Assembly: GCF_002158905.1 (NCBI RefSeq)
Contig: NZ_CP021431.1
Coordinates: 2,791,001 to 2,855,000, forward strand
DNA length: 64,000 bases
Source: Yoonia vestfoldensis
GTDB lineage: Bacteria > Pseudomonadota > Alphaproteobacteria > Rhodobacterales > Rhodobacteraceae
Reading direction: 5' to 3'
Each line of letters starts with the position of its first letter. Within the stretch, counting starts at the first letter, position 1. The notes under the pieces are model-generated. The model saw only the letters and a list, made by a program, of their open reading frames with translations. It searched no databases and was not told where the DNA came from. This document shows positions 29,598 through 39,236 of this stretch, one piece after another. The position numbers were made by a program, and so were the translations under genes.

Positions 29598-29654
29598 CCA
29601 AGGAATTTCGTCGAAATTCCTTGGCGGGGCGAAAATTTTTCGAGAAAAATTTTC
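29598..29654. repeat. Two adjacent perfect palindromes before mcl1
   Basis: The first has 13-base arms (29598-29610 and 29612-29624) around one T, with arm CCAAGGAATTTCG. The second has 11-base arms GAAAATTTTTC (29631-29641) and GAAAAATTTTC (29644-29654) around GA. They are separated by six bases (CGGGGC). They could end the sseA-tyrB transcript; sequences of this kind also look familiar to me as recurring intergenic palindromes in Rhodobacterales. Confidence 0.8.
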
Positions 29655-29759
29655 CACACGGTGCAAATGCTGCATGTGCAAAAGCGGCTTGTTGCTGGTC
29701 GCGCAATATTATATCCAGGACCAAAGACCAGACGCAATTTTGCTACCCAAAGGATCGCC

Positions 29760-30719
29760 ATGTCATTCCGCCTGCAGCCTGCACCGCCTGCCCGTCCGAA
29801 CCGTTGCCAATTATTTGGCCCCGGATCGAATACCAAGCTGTTTGCCAAGATGGCGGCCTCGGCGGCAGATGTGATCAACCTTGATCTGGAAGACAGCGTC
29901 GCGCCATCGGACAAGGACAGCGCGCGCGCCAATGTGATCGAGGCGATCAATACTGTGGATTGGGGCAACAAGACGCTGTCTGTCCGGATCAACGGGCTGG
30001 ACACGCCCTATTGGTATCGCGACGTTGTCGATCTGCTGGAACAGGCGGGCGACAGGCTCGACCAGATCATGATCCCCAAGGTCGGCTGCGCCGCAGATGT
30101 CTATGCCGTGGATGCGCTCGTCACCGCGATTGAACGGGCCAAGGGCCGCGCGCGGCCCATCAGTTTCGAGGTCATCATCGAATCGGCCGCCGGTATCGCC
30201 CATGTCGCGGAAATCGCCGCCAGCTCGCCGCGCATGGCCGCCATGTCGCTGGGGGCGGCGGATTTCGCGGCTTCGATGGGGATGCAGACAACCGGTATCG
30301 GCGGAACGCAGGACAATTATTACATGCTGCATGGTGACACGCGCCATTATGCCGATCCATGGCATTGGGCGCAGACCGCGATTGTCGCCGCTTGCCGGAC
30401 CCATGGCGTGCTGCCCGTCGATGGCCCCTTTGGCGATTTCAGCGATGACGAAGGCTACCGCGCACAGGCGCGCCGGTCCGCGACGCTGGGCATGGTCGGC
30501 AAATGGGCGATCCACCCCAAGCAGATCGCCCTTGCCAATGAGGTCTTCACCCCATCCGACGCCGCTGTTGCCGAGGCGCGCGAGATTCTGGCGGCGATGG
30601 AACAGGCCAAGGCCCGCGGCGAAGGCGCGACCGTCTACAAAGGCCGCCTTGTCGATATCGCCTCGATCAAGCAGGCCGAGGTGATCGTGCGCCAATCGCA
30701 GATGATCAGCGGCGCGTAA
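29760..30719 (+). CDS. mcl1: L-malyl-CoA/beta-methylmalyl-CoA lyase
   Basis: A 319-residue CitE-like TIM-barrel lyase. The protein from MSFRLQPAPPARPNRCQLFG through ADVINLDLEDSVAP and the C-terminal GKWAIHPKQIALANEVFTP is very close to Mcl1 of Rhodobacter sphaeroides as I remember it. It cleaves beta-methylmalyl-CoA to glyoxylate and propionyl-CoA and forms or cleaves malyl-CoA, serving acetyl-CoA assimilation by the ethylmalonyl-CoA pathway. Acidic residues in LDLEDS bind Mg2+. The ATG at 29760 has AAAGGA upstream. accA follows 75 bases later. Confidence 0.96.
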   Translation: MSFRLQPAPPARPNRCQLFGPGSNTKLFAKMAASAADVINLDLEDSVAPSDKDSARANVIEAINTVDWGNKTLSVRINGLDTPYWYRDVVDLLEQAGDRLDQIMIPKVGCAADVYAVDALVTAIERAKGRARPISFEVIIESAAGIAHVAEIAASSPRMAAMSLGAADFAASMGMQTTGIGGTQDNYYMLHGDTRHYADPWHWAQTAIVAACRTHGVLPVDGPFGDFSDDEGYRAQARRSATLGMVGKWAIHPKQIALANEVFTPSDAAVAEAREILAAMEQAKARGEGATVYKGRLVDIASIKQAEVIVRQSQMISGA

Positions 30720-30794
30720 TACGTCCACGCCGTTGCCAACGCATCAGGGTTGCGCCATAACACCGTGACTTTCAGCAATGAGGCGCGCGATCTG

Positions 30795-31757
30795 ATGACT
30801 CTCTATCTCGACTTTGAAAAACCGCTCGCCGAGATCGAAGGCAAGGCCGAGGAATTGCGCGCCATGGCGCGGGACAACCCGGAAATGGATGTCGCGAAAG
30901 AGGCGGCAGCGCTTGACAAGAAAGCGGGCGAATTATTGACCTCGCTTTACGCCAATCTGTCGCCCTGGCGCAAATGCCAGGTGGCCCGCCACCCCGAACG
31001 CCCGCATTGCATTGATTACATCGAGGCGCTTTTCGCCGAATTCACGCCGCTGGCCGGCGACCGGAATTTTGCCGATGACCATTCGGTGATGGGCGGCATC
31101 GCGCGGTTCAACGATATCCCCGTGATGGTCATCGGCCATGAAAAGGGCAATGATACCAAGTCGCGCATCGCGCGCAATTTCGGCATGGCCCGCCCCGAAG
31201 GCTATCGCAAGGCGATCCGTCTGATGGATCTGGCCGACCGGTTCGGCCTGCCGGTCATCACGCTGGTGGACACCCCCGGCGCCTATCCCGGCAAAGGCGC
31301 CGAGGAACGTGGCCAATCCGAGGCAATCGCCCGGTCAACGGAAAAATGTCTGGCGCTGAAGGTGCCATTGATCAGCGTCATCATCGGTGAAGGCGGATCA
31401 GGCGGGGCTGTCGCCTTTGCCTCGGCCAACCGGGTCGCCATGCTGGATCATTCCGTCTATTCGGTGATCAGCCCCGAAGGCTGCGCCTCGATCCTGTGGA
31501 AGGATTCCGAAAAAATGCGCGAGGCCGCCGAGGCCCTGCGCCTGACAGCCAAAGATCTGAAAGAACTGGGCATCTGCGACCGTATCATCGCGGAACCCAA
31601 AGGCGGGGCGCACCGCGACCCCGCATCTGCCATCACGGCCGTGGGGCAGGCGCTCGACGCGATGCTGGCCGAATTGACCGGCAAATCCGGCGACAAGCTG
31701 CGCAAGGACCGCCGCGACAAATACCTCAACCTGGGCAGCAAGGGGCTGGCGGCCTAA
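30795..31757 (+). CDS. accA: Acetyl-CoA carboxylase carboxyltransferase subunit alpha
   Basis: A 320-residue subunit of the carboxyltransferase that makes malonyl-CoA for fatty acid synthesis with AccD. It starts [17 protein letters not shown], typical of the family, and carries [33 protein letters not shown] and [10 protein letters not shown], the oxyanion-hole glycines. A longer reading back to 30750 lacks a better ribosome binding site. Its TAA overlaps the stop codon of the convergent plsC gene (CTAA at 31754-31757). Confidence 0.97.
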   Translation: MTLYLDFEKPLAEIEGKAEELRAMARDNPEMDVAKEAAALDKKAGELLTSLYANLSPWRKCQVARHPERPHCIDYIEALFAEFTPLAGDRNFADDHSVMGGIARFNDIPVMVIGHEKGNDTKSRIARNFGMARPEGYRKAIRLMDLADRFGLPVITLVDTPGAYPGKGAEERGQSEAIARSTEKCLALKVPLISVIIGEGGSGGAVAFASANRVAMLDHSVYSVISPEGCASILWKDSEKMREAAEALRLTAKDLKELGICDRIIAEPKGGAHRDPASAITAVGQALDAMLAELTGKSGDKLRKDRRDKYLNLGSKGLAA

Positions 31758-32491
31758 CCAGCGCTCAGCGGAAACCCCGCCTCGGCGGCCAGCCTGTCAG
31801 AGGCTGTTTCGATCTCGGTTTCCAACTGGCGCATGAAATCCGCAATCTCTAGCCCCGGCGCGATCCGGGGCAGAAATTCGAATACCGCGACACCTGGATG
31901 ACGATAGATGCCGCGCTTGGGCCAGAACACGCCCACATTCGTGGCGACGGGCACGACCGGCTGACCCAATTCACGGTAAAGCGCGCCGGTCCCGATCTTA
32001 TAAGGCGCCTTGACGCCGGGTGCGATGCGGGTGCCTTGCGGATAGATGATCAATTGGCCGGGCAGCGCGCGCCCCGCCTGCACATCGGCGACCATCTGCT
32101 TGATCGCCTGCCCGCGCTTGCCCCGATCCACAGGGATACAGCCGATCCGCAGGCCGAACTGGCCGATCACGGGGGCATATTTGAGGATCGCCTTGAAGAT
32201 GAATTTGCCGCGCGGCATCGCGCCATAGATCATCAGCACATCAAGGAACGATTGATGTTTGGGGGCGACCATCACCTCATCCGTCGGAGGGGTGCCGCGG
32301 ATTTCGACCTGTAACCCGATCATCCAGCCCGCTGTCCAGCGCACCCAGCGGCAATAGGCATGGCAGGCGGCAATGGCCCCTTCGCGCGACCAGATCGCGG
32401 CCGGCAGATACAGGATGCCGATGACCAGCATGGCCAGATACATCTGCGCATTGAACAGCAATGACCGCAGCCATTGGATTGCGTAGCTCAT
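31754..32491 (-). CDS. plsC: 1-acyl-sn-glycerol-3-phosphate acyltransferase
   Basis: A 245-residue membrane-associated acyltransferase of the PlsC family that makes phosphatidic acid. It has an N-terminal hydrophobic helix (about 15-35), the HxxxxD-type catalytic motif in PKHQSFLD, and the glycerophosphate-binding IIYPQGTR. The ATG at 32491 has GAAGGA upstream and overlaps the ftsX stop by four bases (ATGA), making it the last gene of ftsE-ftsX-plsC. The second phospholipid acyltransferase gene of the window, plsY, lies about 20 kb away. Confidence 0.94.
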   Translation of the reverse strand: MSYAIQWLRSLLFNAQMYLAMLVIGILYLPAAIWSREGAIAACHAYCRWVRWTAGWMIGLQVEIRGTPPTDEVMVAPKHQSFLDVLMIYGAMPRGKFIFKAILKYAPVIGQFGLRIGCIPVDRGKRGQAIKQMVADVQAGRALPGQLIIYPQGTRIAPGVKAPYKIGTGALYRELGQPVVPVATNVGVFWPKRGIYRHPGVAVFEFLPRIAPGLEIADFMRQLETEIETASDRLAAEAGFPLSAG

Positions 32492-33381
32492 GTCTGTTCC
32501 TTCAACCGGCGCGCCGCGGCCGCACGGGTCGCGGCAAAGGCCACGATAGCCGACAGAACCGGAATCGCCAGCGGCCAAATCCAGTCCAGCCCGACAAACC
32601 CGAAATCCGCCCCCGTGCCGCCGACGACATCCGCCTCGGGCATGCCCTGCAAGACCAGCAAGGCAAGCGCCGTCCCGATGATTGCCCCCAGCCCGGCCCG
32701 CAAGGTGAAGCGGCGCACAAAGGCCCGCGCGATATAGCCGTCGCGCGCCCCGACCAACCGCAGCACACGGATGATCTGCGCATTGGCCGCCAGCGAGGCA
32801 TGGGCCGCCAGCGTGATCATCGCGGCCATTACCGTGCCGATCAGCGCCAGCACGCTCCAGCCCACCAGACGCAGCCGCTGGGCGGCCGCCTGCAAAGGTT
32901 CACGCCAGGCGCCGTGATCGTCCAGCACGGCGCCGGGCACCTCGGCCTGCAGGCGGGCGCGCAGGCCTGCCGCGTCATAGCCGGTCTCATCGGGCAGGAT
33001 TTCAATCAATTGCGGCACTGGCAGCGATTCCACCGGGATATCCGGCCCGAACCACGGGGCCAGCAAGGCGCGCTGTTCATCCGCCTCCAGCACGCGGGCC
33101 GAGGCCACGCCGGTCGTCGTTTGCAAAACGGTGACAGCGGCGCGCAACGCGGCGTTTGTCTGCTCCAGATCAGCGGGCAGCCGCAATGTCGCAGTCTGCG
33201 CCAGATCATCGGCCCAGCTGCTGGCCAGCCGTCCGGCGGTCAGCGACAGCGCCAGCACAAAGACCGCCAGAAACGCCATCGCGGCGGCGACAAAGACCGT
33301 CAGCCGCGCGGACATGCCGGTTGCTGGCACCGCGCGGTCGGCAAGCGGGTCACCCTTGATGAAGGCGATGACAGGCTTCAC
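32488..33381 (-). CDS. ftsX: FtsX-like cell division ABC transporter permease
   Basis: A 297-residue protein with the FtsX topology: a cytoplasmic start, TM1 at about 24-44, a periplasmic domain of about 120 residues, then three TM helices (about 175-197, 220-242 and 263-285). With FtsE it forms the division-site complex that controls peptidoglycan hydrolases. It overlaps ftsE upstream and plsC downstream by four bases each. The sequence is divergent from E. coli FtsX, as usual in Rhodobacterales, so the assignment leans on topology and the FtsE partner. Confidence 0.88.
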   Translation of the reverse strand: MKPVIAFIKGDPLADRAVPATGMSARLTVFVAAAMAFLAVFVLALSLTAGRLASSWADDLAQTATLRLPADLEQTNAALRAAVTVLQTTTGVASARVLEADEQRALLAPWFGPDIPVESLPVPQLIEILPDETGYDAAGLRARLQAEVPGAVLDDHGAWREPLQAAAQRLRLVGWSVLALIGTVMAAMITLAAHASLAANAQIIRVLRLVGARDGYIARAFVRRFTLRAGLGAIIGTALALLVLQGMPEADVVGGTGADFGFVGLDWIWPLAIPVLSAIVAFAATRAAAARRLKEQT

Positions 33382-34052
33382 AAATCTGCCCCCGCCTGGA
33401 TCAGCTGGCCACCGGTCAGCCGCAGCACGCGCGCATTCACATCCGCCTTGACCGACCGGATCATCGCCAGGTCATGCGTCGCGATCAGGATCGTCTTGCC
33501 CATCCGGTTCAGCTCGATCAGCAGGGCCAGCAGGCGCTGGGACATGTCCCAGTCGATATTGCCGGTGGGTTCATCCGCGATCACCACATCGGGCGACATG
33601 ATGACGGCGCGGGCCAGCGCCGCGCGCTGCCTTTCGCCGCCCGATAATTCCGGCGGGCGCTGTCCCGCCTGCGGCCCAAGGCTGACCCAGGCCAGCAATT
33701 CGGTCAGGTTGTCGCGCGCCTCGGCGATCCGGTCGGCGACGGTCAGGGGCAGCGCGATATTTTCCGCGATCGACAGGTGATCAAGGAATTGGCAATCCTG
33801 ATGCACCACCCCGATCCGGCGGCGGACAATCGCCACCTCGTCCCGGTTCAGGGTGGCGGCATCCTGCCCAAACAGCCGGACCTTGCCGCTGTTGGCGCGC
33901 AGATCGGCATAGCACAGGCGCAACAAGGTGGTTTTCCCCGCCCCTGACGCGCCTGTCAAAAAGTGGAATGACCCCGGCGCAAGTTTCAGCGAAAGCCCTG
34001 AAAACAGCGCCGTTCTTCCATATCCATACGATACGTTGTCAAGTTCTATCAC
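33378..34052 (-). CDS. ftsE: Cell division ATP-binding protein FtsE
   Basis: A 224-residue ABC ATPase. Walker A is GASGAGKT, the signature is LSGGERQRAALARA, and Walker B is VVIADEPTGNID. The start is taken as the GTG at 34052 (MIELDNVSYGYG), because GGGACAGATC precedes it and FtsE proteins begin this way; an ATG reading 14-18 codons further upstream adds residues not found in the family. It powers or gates FtsX at the septum. A divergent zinc-ribbon protein gene lies 164 bases away. Confidence 0.93.
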   Translation of the reverse strand: MIELDNVSYGYGRTALFSGLSLKLAPGSFHFLTGASGAGKTTLLRLCYADLRANSGKVRLFGQDAATLNRDEVAIVRRRIGVVHQDCQFLDHLSIAENIALPLTVADRIAEARDNLTELLAWVSLGPQAGQRPPELSGGERQRAALARAVIMSPDVVIADEPTGNIDWDMSQRLLALLIELNRMGKTILIATHDLAMIRSVKADVNARVLRLTGGQLIQAGADL

Positions 34053-34216
34053 GATCTGTCCCTTGCCTGCCGTCGTTGTATTGCCGAAAACCATGCCAAG
34101 GTTCAATGATGACGCGCGGCAGACTTGCGCAAATCCTTGCGTTTGGTGGTCTCATCGCTAGATTGGCGCGGGTCACAACACCAAACCGAAGCGGCCAGAT
34201 CAGAGGATTGACTAGA

Positions 34217-35065
34217 ATGCGTTTGATTTGTCCCAGCTGCGGCGCGCAATATGACGTGCCCGATGACGCGATCCCCGAGGCGGGGCGGGACGTGCAATGT
34301 TCGAATTGCAATCACACCTGGTTCCAGCTTCATACGCCAGCCGCCCCCATAGCCGAGCCCGCAGCCCCGCAGCCCGCACGCAAACCGCTTGATCCTGCGG
34401 TCAGCGATATCCTGCGCCAAGAAGCCGCCCGCGAACAGCAATTGCGGACATCCGCCAGCACTGCGCCGCGCCAGACACAAGACGACACCACGCCCAAACC
34501 CGCCGTTGATGCCGCGCAAACCCGCCGCCGGATCGCCGGGCTGACCGAGGCCGAAGCAGCGGCCGAGGCCGATGTCCGCGTCGCGCCTGCCCCCAAACCT
34601 GTCAGGGCCGTCCGCGTGACACCGCCCCCCGCGCGCCCCGAACAGCCCCGCGTCATGCCCGCCAGATCAGCCGAAGCCACCGATGCCGATGCCAGTGTTG
34701 ATTCCGCTGCCGATGACAGCGCGGATGACATGCCCAGCATGAATGACATCAACACCAGCCTGCGCACACGCGCCCAAGCGCCAGAGTCTGCGCTGACCCC
34801 CGCTGAAGAGGCCGAGATCATCACGCGGCGCGGCTTTCGGCGGGGCTTTGTCTTTGTGCTGCTGATCTTCGCTGTGCTGCTGGGGCCTTATATCCTGGCC
34901 GATCAGATCGTCGCCACCTTCCCCCAAAGCGCGGATGCCATGGCAAACTATAGCGCCACGCTGGATGCAATGCGCCTGTCGCTGAACCAGAGGGCCGGAG
35001 ATTTGGGTGACTGGATCGCAGAGATCACCGCAGGCGCAAGCAACAGCCCGCCAGATCAGAACTGA
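34217..35065 (+). CDS. Zinc-ribbon (MJ0042-type) single-pass membrane protein
   Basis: A 282-residue protein. The N-terminal ribbon has two CxxC pairs (CPSCGAQYDVPDDAIP and VQCSNCNHTWF). A long Ala/Pro/Arg-rich, low-complexity middle (about 40-200) leads to one transmembrane helix (about 215-235, FVFVLLIFAVLLGPYIL) and a short exported tail. MJ0042-ribbon proteins of this layout are common in alphaproteobacteria and have no settled function. Its position divergent to ftsE is one I recall from relatives. The open frame extends upstream of 34217, but the ribbon is normally N-terminal. It overlaps the convergent TIGR02302 gene by ten bases. Confidence 0.8.
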   Translation: MRLICPSCGAQYDVPDDAIPEAGRDVQCSNCNHTWFQLHTPAAPIAEPAAPQPARKPLDPAVSDILRQEAAREQQLRTSASTAPRQTQDDTTPKPAVDAAQTRRRIAGLTEAEAAAEADVRVAPAPKPVRAVRVTPPPARPEQPRVMPARSAEATDADASVDSAADDSADDMPSMNDINTSLRTRAQAPESALTPAEEAEIITRRGFRRGFVFVLLIFAVLLGPYILADQIVATFPQSADAMANYSATLDAMRLSLNQRAGDLGDWIAEITAGASNSPPDQN

Positions 35066-37626
35066 CCCAGCAACCGCCGCAGGTAATCGCGTTCCAGCGC
35101 GGGGCGGTCCTGTTCGGCGGACCGGCGGCGGATTTCGTCAAGCAATTCTGCCGCGCGGCGGTTGATATCGAGACCACCCAACAAGTTCTGATCGCTGCCC
35201 ATCTGGCCGGTATTGCCGGTGTCGCGGCCCAGCGGATCGCGCTGACCGGGCGTCGCACGCCCTGCCGCCTCGCCCTGTTCGCCTTGCTGGCCCGCTGCGC
35301 CGGGCTGGCCTTCGGCCATGGCTTGCCCCAAGGCGCGCATCCCGTTGCGCAGGGCATCCAGCGCCTCGGCCTGCCGGTCGATCGCTTCGGCCAGATCGCC
35401 GCCGCGCAAGGCCTGTTCCGCACCTTCCATCGCCCCTTCGGCCTGATCAAGAGAGTCGCGCGCCGCCTCGCCCGCCGCGCCGGGCAGGTTGGGCAAGCCG
35501 TCGCGCTGGCGCTGCAATTCCTGCCGCAAGGCCTGCTGGCGCTGATCAAGGCTGCGCTGGTCGTCGGCTCCGGTGCCTTGCCCGTCCTGACCCTGCGCAT
35601 CGCCCTGATCTTGCTGGCCGTCCTGCGGACCAGCTTGGCCCTGCTGGCCTTGTGGCTGTCCCGGCTGCTGGCCTTGCTGACCCTGATCAAAGTTGTCCTG
35701 CAGCTCGCGGAATGCTTCGTCAGACAGGTCCTGCTGGTTGCGCAGCGTTTCGGCCAGATCCTGCATTGATCGCTGGCCGGGCGTGGATGGGCCGTCGCCG
35801 CCACCCTCGCCCTGCGCGACGCGCATGTTTTCCATCAGGCGGTTCAGCTCTTCCATCAGCGCCTGTGCCTCGGCCATCCGGCCTTGCTGCATCAATTCCT
35901 CGATCCGGTCCATCATGGCCTGTAGATCGCTCATCGACATTTCCATGCTGTTTTCGCTGCTGTCGGGCTGATCGGTGCCATCGCCCGGTTCGGCCTGTTC
36001 GGCCAGCATGCGCATGTAATCATCCGTCGCTTCGCGCAATTCCTGCATCAATTCCGCGATTTCAGCATCAGAGGCGCCGTTGCGCATCGCCTCGGCCAGC
36101 CGTTCCTGCGCGCGGCGCAGACGTTCGCGGGCATCGGCCAGGCGGCCATCCTCCAGCTGGATCGCAAGATCCCAAAGCGCGGTCACGATCTCGGCCTGTG
36201 CCTCCGCATCCATGCCGGCCCCGATATTGGTATCAATCTGCCGGATGATCGTGCGCAGGCGCAGATACATCGCCTCTGAGGTAAAGATATCATCGGGCCG
36301 GTGCGAGATCGCGCGCAGGATCTGCCGCACGCGGCGGCTGTTGTCGCGTGACCACATCAGGTCGCGGCGCTGTTCGATCACCGCGCGGGCAAAGGGCTGA
36401 AAGAACCGCCGCCCCGGCAGGATCAACGGCTCTGGCGCGGTTGTCGCGGTCTGGCCCGTCGCATCGGTCACCGCCAGTTGCAGCGTGACAGGCAGGTTGG
36501 CCAAAGGATGCTCGCTGAGGTTTTCGACGAGGAAAGCATCAAATTCCGACCTATCCCCCGTGAAGGGCATCGGCAGATCCAGCACAAGCGGGTCAATCGG
36601 ATCAGGTTCTGTGGCCAGACCGAAAACCCGGTCTACCGCGGCCAGATCAAGCGTGATCGTCGCGGTGCCGCTTTCGATGCCGTAATCATCACTTGCGCGG
36701 AAAGGCTGTGACATCTCGCCCATCGCGTCAGCGGTGATCGGATCGGTCAAGGCCACGACAGGTGGCGCATCAGCGACAGCAGTCACCCGCCAGCGCCGCC
36801 CGTTTTCGCCGTCCAGCACCAGCGTGCCGGAATAGAGGATCTCGAATTGCTGCTGGCCATCGCCAAGCCGGGTCGTCACCGCGTCGCCGCCCGAGACATC
36901 CTCGATCAACGCGATCCCGCCAGTGTCACCATAGACCCGCAGCGTGAGCCTGCTGCCCGCAGGCACCTGCAGCGGCCCTGCGGGGATATCGTTGAGATAA
37001 ATCGAGGGGCGGCCCGTATAGGCGGGCGGCTCGATCCAGCCTTCCCAGACAGGACCGCTGGCCACTGCCGCAGACGACCCCGTCACGATGTCACCGACCG
37101 AGGCCACGCGCAGGAACGACCCGAACAACAGCGCCGTCACAAAAAACAGAACCGCGATGAAGCGCAGGCCGTAGGGGTCACGGTCCGCGATGCGCAGATC
37201 GGGTTCGACAGCGCGGGCCGATTGCGTGCGTGCGGCCATGCGCGCCACATGCGCCTGCCAGACCGCGATAGAGGCCGGATCAGAGGCCCCGATCGCCTGC
37301 ACATCCGCGACAGCGGCAATCGGACGGCCCGGCATGGCGGCATCGACGCGGGCCAGCGCCGCGGTCGTTGTGGGCATCTGAAAATGGCGCAGGCCCCAGA
37401 CCAGCGCGGCCAGCAAGGCCAGACCAGCAATCACCGCAAAGACCCAGACCACCGCCAGCGGCAGAAGATCCTGCCAGCCCATCATCAACGGCGCCAGACA
37501 CAGAAAACCGATGGTCCAGACCGGCCAGAAACAGCGCACCAGATTTTCAGCCGCCATCCCGATCCGTGTCAGGCGGACCGGCAGGCGCAGGTGGCGCATC
37601 TGGTCGGGGATTTGTGTCAGCGTCAC
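35056..37626 (-). CDS. TIGR02302 / DUF4175 family membrane protein
   Basis: An 856-residue protein of the alphaproteobacterial TIGR02302 family. Two N-terminal hydrophobic segments (about 35-80) and a third near 145 are followed by a large, probably periplasmic part with a beta-rich section (about 170-400) and long helices (about 430-620). A Gln/Gly/Asp-rich tract occurs at about 655-710, and a further Ala/Gln-rich helical tail follows. The function is unknown. The GTG start at 37626 is the longest reading; an ATG nine codons later is possible. It is the last gene after lysA, 16 bases away, in the argH-lysA operon. Confidence 0.85.
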   Translation of the reverse strand: MTLTQIPDQMRHLRLPVRLTRIGMAAENLVRCFWPVWTIGFLCLAPLMMGWQDLLPLAVVWVFAVIAGLALLAALVWGLRHFQMPTTTAALARVDAAMPGRPIAAVADVQAIGASDPASIAVWQAHVARMAARTQSARAVEPDLRIADRDPYGLRFIAVLFFVTALLFGSFLRVASVGDIVTGSSAAVASGPVWEGWIEPPAYTGRPSIYLNDIPAGPLQVPAGSRLTLRVYGDTGGIALIEDVSGGDAVTTRLGDGQQQFEILYSGTLVLDGENGRRWRVTAVADAPPVVALTDPITADAMGEMSQPFRASDDYGIESGTATITLDLAAVDRVFGLATEPDPIDPLVLDLPMPFTGDRSEFDAFLVENLSEHPLANLPVTLQLAVTDATGQTATTAPEPLILPGRRFFQPFARAVIEQRRDLMWSRDNSRRVRQILRAISHRPDDIFTSEAMYLRLRTIIRQIDTNIGAGMDAEAQAEIVTALWDLAIQLEDGRLADARERLRRAQERLAEAMRNGASDAEIAELMQELREATDDYMRMLAEQAEPGDGTDQPDSSENSMEMSMSDLQAMMDRIEELMQQGRMAEAQALMEELNRLMENMRVAQGEGGGDGPSTPGQRSMQDLAETLRNQQDLSDEAFRELQDNFDQGQQGQQPGQPQGQQGQAGPQDGQQDQGDAQGQDGQGTGADDQRSLDQRQQALRQELQRQRDGLPNLPGAAGEAARDSLDQAEGAMEGAEQALRGGDLAEAIDRQAEALDALRNGMRALGQAMAEGQPGAAGQQGEQGEAAGRATPGQRDPLGRDTGNTGQMGSDQNLLGGLDINRRAAELLDEIRRRSAEQDRPALERDYLRRLLGQF

Positions 37627-37642
37627 TCTCCGCTTGGGTGGG

Positions 37643-38911
37643 TCAGTCCAGCCATTCTGGCAGGCTATCGCGTGCGATCATCTCTTCATAGCTAGGGCGC
37701 TTGCGGATAACTGCAAATTGATCGCCATGGACCAGCACTTCGGGGATCAGCGGGCGCGAATTATATTCCGAGGCCATGACCGCACCATAAGCCCCCGCCG
37801 AGCGGAATGCGACAAGATCGCCCGGATGCATCGGCGGGATCTCGCGGCCCTTGGCAAAGGTGTCGCCACTTTCGCAGACCGGACCAACGATATCGTAAGG
37901 CACAGGCGCTGTGCCGGCGGCGGGTTCCACCACGGGAATGATATCATGCCATGCGTCATACATCGCCGGGCGGATCAGATCGTTCATCGCCCCGTCAAGG
38001 ATCAGGAAATCGCGGTCTTCGCCGGATTTGACATAGATCACCTGCGACACCATCAGCCCGGCATTGCCCGAAATCAGCCGGCCAGGTTCAATCTCGATCT
38101 CGCAGCCCAGATGGCCCAATGTGCGTTCGATCATCGCGCCGTAGTCCGACGGCAGCGGCGGTGCCGCGTTCGAGCGCGCATAGGGGATGCCCAGCCCGCC
38201 GCCCAGGTCAAGACGGGTGATTTCGTGACCATCCGCACGCAAAGCTTCGGTCAATTCGGCGACCTTGGCATAGGCGGCCTCGAACGGGGCGAGGTCTGTC
38301 AGTTGTGACCCGATATGCACGTCGATGCCGACAACTTTCAGGCCCTTCAGGGTGGCGGCCAGCGCGTAAACCTCGCGCGCGCGCGAAATCGGGATGCCGA
38401 ATTTGTTTTCCGACTTGCCGGTGGCGATTTTCGCATGGGTCTTGGCATCGACATCGGGGTTGATGCGCAGGGTGATCGGGGCCAGCTTGCCCAGCGACCG
38501 CGCCACCGCGTCCAGCATCACCATCTCGGGTTCGCTTTCGACGTTGAACTGGCGGATGCCGCCTTGCAGGGCCATGCGCATTTCATCCGCCGTCTTGCCC
38601 ACGCCGGAAAACACGATTCTGTCGCCCGGCACACCTGCGGCCTTGGCGCGCAGATATTCGCCGCCCGATACCACATCCATCCCCGCGCCTGCCTGTGCCA
38701 GCACCCGCAAAACGGCGATGTTGGACAAGGATTTCATCGCGAAACAGACCAGATGATCGGCAAAGCCCAAAGCCTCGTCAAACAGCTGGAAATGCCGCGT
38801 CAGGGTCGCGGTGGAATAGACATAGAACGGCGTGCCCACGGCGGCGGCAATATCCGCGACAGCGACATCCTCGGCGTAAAGCGCGCCGTTGCGATAAAGA
38901 AAATGATCCAA
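37643..38911 (-). CDS. lysA: Diaminopimelate decarboxylase
   Basis: A 422-residue PLP enzyme that makes lysine from meso-diaminopimelate. The PLP lysine is about residue 60 in CFAMKSLSN. GIDVHIGSQ, LDLGGGLGIPY, EIEPGRLISGNAG and VCESGDTF are the usual PLP and substrate motifs. It starts with TTG; the AGGA ribosome binding site overlaps the stop codon of the preceding DUF2834 gene (TTAGGA), suggesting translational coupling. Together with dapA in this window it covers two steps of lysine synthesis. Confidence 0.96.
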   Translation of the reverse strand: MDHFLYRNGALYAEDVAVADIAAAVGTPFYVYSTATLTRHFQLFDEALGFADHLVCFAMKSLSNIAVLRVLAQAGAGMDVVSGGEYLRAKAAGVPGDRIVFSGVGKTADEMRMALQGGIRQFNVESEPEMVMLDAVARSLGKLAPITLRINPDVDAKTHAKIATGKSENKFGIPISRAREVYALAATLKGLKVVGIDVHIGSQLTDLAPFEAAYAKVAELTEALRADGHEITRLDLGGGLGIPYARSNAAPPLPSDYGAMIERTLGHLGCEIEIEPGRLISGNAGLMVSQVIYVKSGEDRDFLILDGAMNDLIRPAMYDAWHDIIPVVEPAAGTAPVPYDIVGPVCESGDTFAKGREIPPMHPGDLVAFRSAGAYGAVMASEYNSRPLIPEVLVHGDQFAVIRKRPSYEEMIARDSLPEWLD

Positions 38912-38920
38912 AACGTGGTC

Positions 38921-39235
38921 CTAACGGGCAAAGCCGGGGCGGCTGCGCAGATATAGATAAAGCGGCAGGCCACAGCTGACACCGATCATGAATGTCGCAG
39001 GCACCGCCAGCAGGCTCAGGTAATTCTTGCGCGAAAACGCTTCATAGATCGCCCAGATCGTCAGCGTCACCGCGGCGATGGTCAGGTCCCAGACCAGACC
39101 GCTGGTCGCGGCATTGGCATGCCATGCATCCACCATCGCCATGATGTCCCATGTATGCGCATTGAACCAGCCGACAAAGTAATACATCGGATGGATCGCG
39201 CCCCAGACCGCCAATGCCAGCCAGATATAGCGCAT
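38921..39235 (-). CDS. DUF2834 family small membrane protein
   Basis: A 104-residue protein starting MRYIWLALAVWG with three hydrophobic helices (about 3-22, 45-63 and 75-95) and the PMYYFVGWF segment typical of DUF2834. It is an inner-membrane protein of unknown function. It lies one base after the small lipoprotein gene and nine bases before lysA, so it is part of the argH-lysA transcript. A longer in-frame N-terminus overlaps the lipoprotein gene and is not supported. Confidence 0.8.
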   Translation of the reverse strand: MRYIWLALAVWGAIHPMYYFVGWFNAHTWDIMAMVDAWHANAATSGLVWDLTIAAVTLTIWAIYEAFSRKNYLSLLAVPATFMIGVSCGLPLYLYLRSRPGFAR

Positions 39236-39236
39236 C

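Noticed and set aside
35560..35700. Short repetitive CTGGCC/TTGCTG-like sequence considered as a CRISPR or minisatellite
   Set aside because: It encodes the Gln/Gly-rich tract of the TIGR02302 protein in frame. There are no regular spacers.
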